A stretch of 22,877 bases of DNA from Chara braunii. Its lineage: Eukaryota; Streptophyta; Charophyceae; Charales; Characeae. Location of the stretch: positions 367,404 to 390,280 of the forward strand of contig BFEA01000483.1 in assembly GCA_003427395.1 (NCBI GenBank), in the 5' to 3' direction. A model generated the notes under the pieces. It was not told the DNA's origin. It made no database searches and saw only the letters and a list, made by a program, of their open reading frames with translations. Shown piece after piece: positions 18,855 to 22,877 of the stretch. The translations under genes and the position numbers were made by a program. Numbering within the stretch: position 1 is the stretch's first letter; each line of letters opens with the position of its first letter.

Positions 18855-18962
18855 TTTGTGACTGTACCGAAATTACCCCGAGGAAAAAAAGAAAAGAAAA
18901 AATAAACACACTTGCTTTATTTCAAAAAAAAATCAAAATCTCAAAATCATGAACACCAATCC

Positions 18963-19100
18963 AGCGGCGTTAGCTCATCAGTTGGTCGGGCACGCAAGTG
19001 ATATTCAGGGGGTTGTGGGTTCGACACCCATGGCCGCCTGCTGCGCACTTAGTGCCAATCGACCGAATGTGATAGTCCCGTTTGATACCCCCAATTTTTA
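18963..19100 (+). mobile_element. tRNA-derived SINE or tRNA pseudogene
   Basis: A-box TAGCTCATCAGTTGG (18971-18985, with extra bases) and B-box GGTTCGACACC (19018-19028) lie at tRNA-like spacing of 47 bp. A 5-bp T-stem (GTGGG/CCCAT) is present, but the acceptor stem does not close properly and the anticodon arm is unclear, so it is not a working tRNA. About 60 bp of non-tRNA sequence follows, then the 24-bp minisatellite, which could be its tail. Confidence 0.6.
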
Positions 19101-19105
19101 AATAA

Positions 19106-19291
19106 TAGGGGTTATGATTTTTTTATTAGTAGGGGTTATGATTTCTTTATTAGTAGGGCTTATGATTTTTTTATTAGTAGGGGTTATGGTTTTTTATTTT
19201 TTTATTTATTATTTATTTATTATTTATTATTATTTTTGTTATGATTTTTTAATTAGTAGGGGTTATGATTTTTTAATGAGTAGGGGTTATG
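19106..19291 (+). repeat. 24-bp minisatellite
   Basis: TAGGGGTTATGATTTTTTTA-type units start at 19106, 19130, 19154 and 19178, exactly 24 bp apart. Two more start at 19257 and 19281 after an ATTT-rich interruption. Confidence 0.92.
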
Positions 19292-19371
19292 ACGGACAGG
19301 GGTGTGAGTGTGAGCGTGAGTGGGTGTGCGTGTGGTGTGTGGGAGAGTGTTGATCATAGCCGCTGCTGCTA

Positions 19372-19719
19372 CTACCGTCTTCACCGGAATAGAACGACCG
19401 GTAACTAGTCGGCCTTAGCTCAGTTGGGGATGCGAGCGCTTTCTCTTTCTGGGTGTTGACTCGTTTTCCAGGCGACGAAGGAGGAGGTGACCATAGCTAC
19501 GGCTATGCTTTTTGAGCTTTAATATTATTTTTCGGAATTGTTGGAGACGATTACCCATATCTTTGCCGTGTTATATCGGCTATGTGTCCAGTGTGTTGGT
19601 CCTTTTGCCTTCACTCTCTTTCTTCATCATTGACCGGTAAATTATCGCCGTATCTGGGCTGAAAGCTGTGCCAAATACAGATATAATGACCGGGCGTTCT
19701 ATTCGGCTGAAGACGGTAG
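19372..19719. mobile_element. MITE family 4, copy 1, interrupted by a SINE
   Basis: The ends are CTACCGTCTTCA and its complement, extending inward as about 31 bp of inverted repeat (GAATAGAACG, then CCGGT). With the insert at 19405-19631 and one copy of its target duplication removed, 112 bp remain that fold almost completely on themselves. The same 112-bp structure occurs at 20869-20980. Confidence 0.85.
19405..19631 (+). mobile_element. tRNA-like SINE inserted in MITE family 4
   Basis: A 9-bp direct repeat GACCGGTAA at 19396-19404 and 19632-19640 brackets this 227-bp insert. It starts close to a perfect Pol III A-box, TAGCTCAGTTGG (19416-19427), with a poor B-box candidate at about 19452-19462. 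The comparison with the uninterrupted copy at 20869-20980 shows that only one GACCGGTAA-like block belongs to the MITE. No A-tail; the 3' end is pyrimidine-rich (CTCTCTTTCTTCATCATT). Confidence 0.75.
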
Positions 19720-19721
19720 AT

Positions 19722-19745
19722 GGGGGGGGGGGGGGGGGGGGGGGG
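19722..19745 (+). repeat. Poly(G)24
   Basis: Twenty-four consecutive G directly after the MITE. Further G runs lie at 19871-19882. G-quadruplex formation is plausible and the exact length is doubtful. Confidence 0.95.
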
Positions 19746-19894
19746 TTTGTAGGGGGCAGGGGAAGTACTTGAAAAATGCTCGGTCTTTTTTTTAGGCCCC
19801 CCCCCCGCCCCGGCAGCCCCACCCTACTCCCTGACCACCGCTAATTAGGGGTGGGTGGCTGAGGAGGAGGGGGGGGGGGGGGCGCAACATGCAT

Positions 19895-20085
19895 CAACGC
19901 ACCCTAAAAATGAATGTATACAAGCTATATTTCCGGCCAGATACAGCCAAAATAAGGGTGCGTTGTGTTCGGGGGAAGACGGTAGGGCGCAGTCACGTTT
20001 CAGTTTTAAATGCACTTCGGGCATCCCTCCCTCAAATACAACACATCCCCACCTAACCCGAAAGCTGACTGTATACATTCACGAT
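19895..20085. mobile_element. MITE family 3, two partial copies head to head
   Basis: A forward copy (ATGTATACAAGCTATATTTCC from 19914, TTGTGTTCGGGGGAAG near 19963) is followed by an inverted one (CAGTTTTAAATGCACTTCGG near 20001, through to GTATACATTC at 20081). The forward part also contains a perfect 11-bp stem: CAACGCACCCT (19895-19905) with AGGGTGCGTTG (19955-19965). Confidence 0.7.
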
Positions 20086-20168
20086 TTTCCCTCTAAAGCT
20101 TTGAAGCAAAATTAACGAAATCGTGACTAAAAAATGCATTTATTTAAAAGTTAATTAAAACTGAAAAC

Positions 20169-20201
20169 AATTGGAACGATACACAGAAGATTAGCATCGC
20201 C
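20169..20201 (+). pseudogene. U6 snRNA fragment
   Basis: AATTGGAACGATACACAGAA followed by GATTAGCAT matches the central U6 spliceosomal RNA at all but one of its first 29 bases. That mismatch turns the ACAGAGA box into ACACAGA. The 5' stem-loop and the part after GGCC are missing. An A-rich stretch begins at 20205, as in a retroposed fragment. Confidence 0.85.
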
Positions 20202-20309
20202 GCCAAAAAAAAAGGAAACAAAAAAAGAAAAATTGTTGTAAACAACGAACTATATGAAGTATATTCAATTCAATTCAATTCATTTTTTTCTTTCTTTTTT
20301 GCTAAGAAC

Positions 20310-20595
20310 CTAGGCTACCAGCCGGGCCGCCCGGGTCACGCTATTTTCCCGGGCGGCCGGGCCGACCGTGCAAGGACCAGGGAAGGTACCAGGCAGGAAA
20401 AAAAGCAAAAAAGCGGAAAAAAAACAATGTTATGCAGAAAAATAAACTGAACAACTTTTGCCTCAGGGTCACATCGAAATTCTTTACCCAATTTAAAGTA
20501 AAAAAGTTAATAAAAAAATAAATTTTATTTTTTTAAAGTTTTATATCTTTTTGGCCCGGCCGGGCAAGTGGACCCGGGCCACTCTGGTAGCCTAG
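20310..20595 (-). mobile_element. hAT-like MITE, family 1, copy 4
   Basis: A 286-bp element from CTAGGCTACCAG to CTGGTAGCCTAG with flanking 8-mers CTAAGAAC (20302-20309) and CTATGAAC (20596-20603), one mismatch. The subterminal CCGGGCCGCCCGGG and CCCGGGCGGCCGGG can form a stem-loop. Confidence 0.9.
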
Positions 20596-20868
20596 CTATG
20601 AACAGTTTTTTTTTTTTTTTTTTTGAGGAATCGAACTTTTTTTTTTTTTTTACTTGCTACGAACAGTTTGGCAACGAGTTGATTGAAAAAAGAAGAAAAT
20701 AATTAAAAATTGAATACTAGTTAAATGAAAAAAATGAAATCGGAAGAAAATCGCATGTGTCGCATTTGTCCGAGTTTGAACCTCCGTTTTTTTTTTTCTT
20801 TTTTTCTTTTTCATTTTGACAGAAAAAAAATGTTCGGGATTGGATTTATATTGAAAAAACAAAGATGC

Positions 20869-20980
20869 ACCAGTCTTCACCCGAATAGAACGCACGGTTG
20901 TTATCGCTGTATATGGACTGAAAGAAGGGCTAAGAACAGATGTAATAACAGTTTTTGCTCTGTTTGGGTGAAGATGGTAG
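20869..20980. mobile_element. MITE family 4, copy 2 (uninterrupted)
   Basis: A 112-bp palindrome-like element. ACCAGTCTTCACCCGAATAG at the left mirrors TGTTTGGGTGAAGATGGTAG at the right. The inner part (ATCGCTGTATATGGACTGAA, AACAGATGTAATAACAG) aligns with the copy at 19372-19719 once the SINE is removed. Confidence 0.85.
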
Positions 20981-21060
20981 TCGTTCTTTTACTATATACA
21001 AGTGGACCCCGCCGTGGCGCACAGCAACACTCGGTGATGGCGTTTTTTTTTTTTGTTTCA

Positions 21061-21138
21061 TGTCTCTCTCTCTCTCTCTCTCTTCGTTTCTTCCCGTGTT
21101 GTGCTTGGCGGGCATCGGTGCTTGTCGTCTGCTGTGTC

Positions 21139-21182
<44 letters not shown>

Positions 21183-21230
21183 TCTCTTTGTCTCTCTCTC
21201 TCTGTCTCTGTACCTGGCCAGTCGCATCTG

Positions 21231-21271
<41 letters not shown>

Positions 21272-21283
21272 TCTCTCTCTCTC
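21061..21283 (+). repeat. CT-rich compound microsatellite
   Basis: Several (CT)n blocks are separated by short unique sequence. All long ORFs through here on both strands are repeats of Ser-Leu or Arg-Glu dipeptides. Confidence 0.95.
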
Positions 21284-21313
21284 GGTCGAATCATGAACGT
21301 CTCACACACACAC

Positions 21314-21471
21314 ATTCCATCGATAGGATGAGCAAACGCGGAATGAATCTTCTGCTGAAACGGGGAATATATACACTGCCACTTTTTGCTTTGCTCGTTC
21401 TATCGACCCAAGTAGCGTGCGGCGAGCCGTGGGGCTGGAGACTTAGCTGTTGGAGGTTGGAGACTTATAGG

Positions 21472-21523
<52 letters not shown>

Positions 21524-21851
21524 CATTCCGTCGATAGGATGAGCAAAAACGGAATGAATCTTCCGCTGAAACGTGGAAATATACACTGCCACTTTTCGAT
21601 TTGCCAAGTACCGTGCGGCGAGGCGCAGGTTGGAGACTTAGCTGTTGGCCACACACACACACACACACACATTCCATCGATAGGATGAGCAAAAACGGAA
21701 TGAATCTTCCGCTGAAACGTGGAAATATACACTGCCACTTTTGGATTTGCTCACTCTATCGATAGAAGTACCGTGCGGCGAGGCGCAGTTTGGAGACTTA
21801 GCTGTCGGCTAAGGTTGGAGACTTATCGTCTCTCTCTCTCTCTCTCTTTCT

Positions 21852-21893
<42 letters not shown>

Positions 21894-22046
21894 TCCATCG
21901 ATAGGATGAGCAAAAACGGAATGAATTCCGCTGAAACGTGGAAATATACACTGCCACTTTTGGATTTGCTCACTCTATCGATCGAAGTACCGTGCGGCGA
22001 GGCGAGGTTTGGAGACTTAGCTGTCGGCCAAGGTTGGAGACTTATC

Positions 22047-22079
<33 letters not shown>

Positions 22080-22190
22080 CACACACACACACACACACAC
22101 ATTCCATCGAAAGGATGAGCAAAAACGAAATGAATCTTCCGCTGAAACGTGGAAATATACACTGCCACTTTTTGATTTGCTCATTCTATC
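21314..22190 (+). repeat. Minisatellite of about 210 bp, five copies
   Basis: Units begin ATTCCATCGATAGGATGAGC at 21314, 21525, 21671, 21892 and 22101, giving periods of 211, 146, 221 and 209 bp. Each contains CGCTGAAACG, ACACTGCCACTTTT, then GTGCGGCGAGGCG and GGAGACTTAGCTGT, and most end with (CT)n(CA)n of variable length. The second copy lacks about 65 bp. The final copy lacks the second half. Confidence 0.93.
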
Positions 22191-22382
22191 TTTTACTATA
22201 TATATTTTTGTATTTATTTTTAATAATGAGATTCCGTGTGTGATCTCCTGCCGGTGATTCTTCCCTTTTTTTTGTCCTTTTCTTGCAACCGGGATTGCAT
22301 CTGTCATTTTGCGTTTTTTTTTTTTTTTTTGAATGTTCCGAGGATTACGTGGATGAAATCTATAGGACCAAAAAAGAAAAAG

Positions 22383-22775
22383 GAATATCGGCCAAAAAAT
22401 AAAAAAAAAGGAGTATCGGCTAGGCTACCAGCCGGGCCGCCCGGGTCACCCTATTTTCCTGGGCGGCCCGGCCGTGAAAGGACCAGGGAAGGTCCCAGCC
22501 AGAAAAAAAAAAAAATCCAAAAAAATCAGAAAAATCCGCAAAAAAACTATGTTATGCAGAACAATAAACTGAACTACCTTTGCCTCAGGGTCACATCGAA
22601 ATTCTTTACCAAATTTAAAATTTTGTAAATTAAAAAATAAATATATATGTGTTATTTTTTAATTTCTTTTTGGCCCGGCCGGGCAAGTGGACCCGGACCA
22701 CTCTGGTAGCCTAGAGTATCGGCCAAAAAAAAAAGAAGAGTATCGGCCAAAAAAAAAAAAAGGAGTATCGGCCAA
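22383..22775 (+). repeat. Minisatellite of about 24 bp, split by a MITE
   Basis: GGAGTATCGGCCAAAAAAAA-type units occur at about 22383 and 22410 on the left of the MITE and at about 22715, 22738 and 22764 on the right. Confidence 0.8.
22420..22714 (-). mobile_element. hAT-like MITE, family 1, copy 5
   Basis: A 295-bp element from CTAGGCTACCAG to CTGGTAGCCTAG with perfect flanking 8-mers AGTATCGG at 22412-22419 and 22715-22722. These 8-mers are also part of the surrounding minisatellite, so their status as a target duplication is less independent than for the copy at 5222-5487. Confidence 0.92.
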
Positions 22776-22877
22776 TTAAAAAAAATAAAAAAATAAAAAT
22801 AAAGTAAAATTGGGAACGACTCACTTACAGTCCAGTCGACCTGCCGCCGAGGAAGAATTTCGAATCGCCTTCCTCAA
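22776..22877. other. A-rich tail then unassigned sequence
   Basis: The last ~60 bases (from about 22815) are more balanced and could begin another feature, but the window ends too soon to say. Confidence 0.3.

Larger units (their letters stand above)
18490..22877 (+). other. Presumed first intron, repeat-filled (continues past window)
   Basis: It opens with GTAGGT and a T-rich stretch. Nothing with coding character was found downstream. The interval contains most of the repeats listed below. That it is intronic rests only on the donor at 18490. Confidence 0.4.

Noticed and set aside
18963-19037. Functional tRNA gene
   Set aside because: A- and B-boxes are good, but the acceptor stem and anticodon arm do not fold.
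20725-21537. 270-codon plus-strand ORF
   Set aside because: Most of it is Ser-Leu and Thr-His dipeptides encoded by (CT)n and (CA)n, and it crosses MITE and minisatellite sequence.
19106-22775. Direct-repeat arrays as CRISPR
   Set aside because: Units are contiguous or linked by microsatellite, without unique spacers of constant length, in a eukaryotic setting.

Overview
The window looks like nuclear DNA of a multicellular eukaryote, nearly all non-coding. It is AT-rich with long homopolymers, (CT)n, (CA)n and GGA microsatellites, many short transposon relics, and one unresolved base (N at 17486). Only one protein-coding exon is well supported. The species cannot be fixed. The intron-bearing cox1 fragment and the hAT-type MITEs with 8-bp target duplications fit a plant or streptophyte alga. 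The abundant (CA)n and the SINE-like pieces would also fit an animal.

Layout. 1-5500 is AT-rich spacer holding copies of one miniature element family (ends CTAGGCTACCAG/CTGGTAGCCTAG), a (CT)n tract and a poly(A)/GC sandwich. 5564-5876 is a long fold-back repeat, followed by a 72-nt poly(A) and a doubtful 79-codon ORF. 6200-12000 is mostly featureless apart from hairpins and one copy of a two-copy dispersed repeat. 12600-13100 has a degenerate tRNA-like SINE candidate and a GCCT-rich tract. 13600-15180 is AT-rich.

15180-15800 is a decayed mitochondrial insert (NUMT) on the minus strand. It contains the 3' end of a group II intron (domains 5 and 6), a 36-nt cox1 exon, and a group I intron core with P, Q, R and S elements. 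Next to it, 15809-16114 is an unrecognised element with terminal inverted repeats and about eight degenerate copies of a 22-26 bp unit.

16300-18490 is GC- and CpG-rich and purine-rich on the plus strand, and resembles a promoter/5'UTR. It carries six E2F-type sites (TTTGGCGGGAA), four of them paired with an inverted CCAAT box, in a ~57-bp tandem array. A first coding exon follows (18373-18489, strong start context, signal anchor, GTAGGT donor). The rest of the window would be its first intron. It is crowded with repeats: two MITE families, a SINE nested inside a MITE with a 9-bp target duplication, a U6 snRNA fragment, a ~210-bp minisatellite, two ~24-bp minisatellites and two more hAT-like MITEs.
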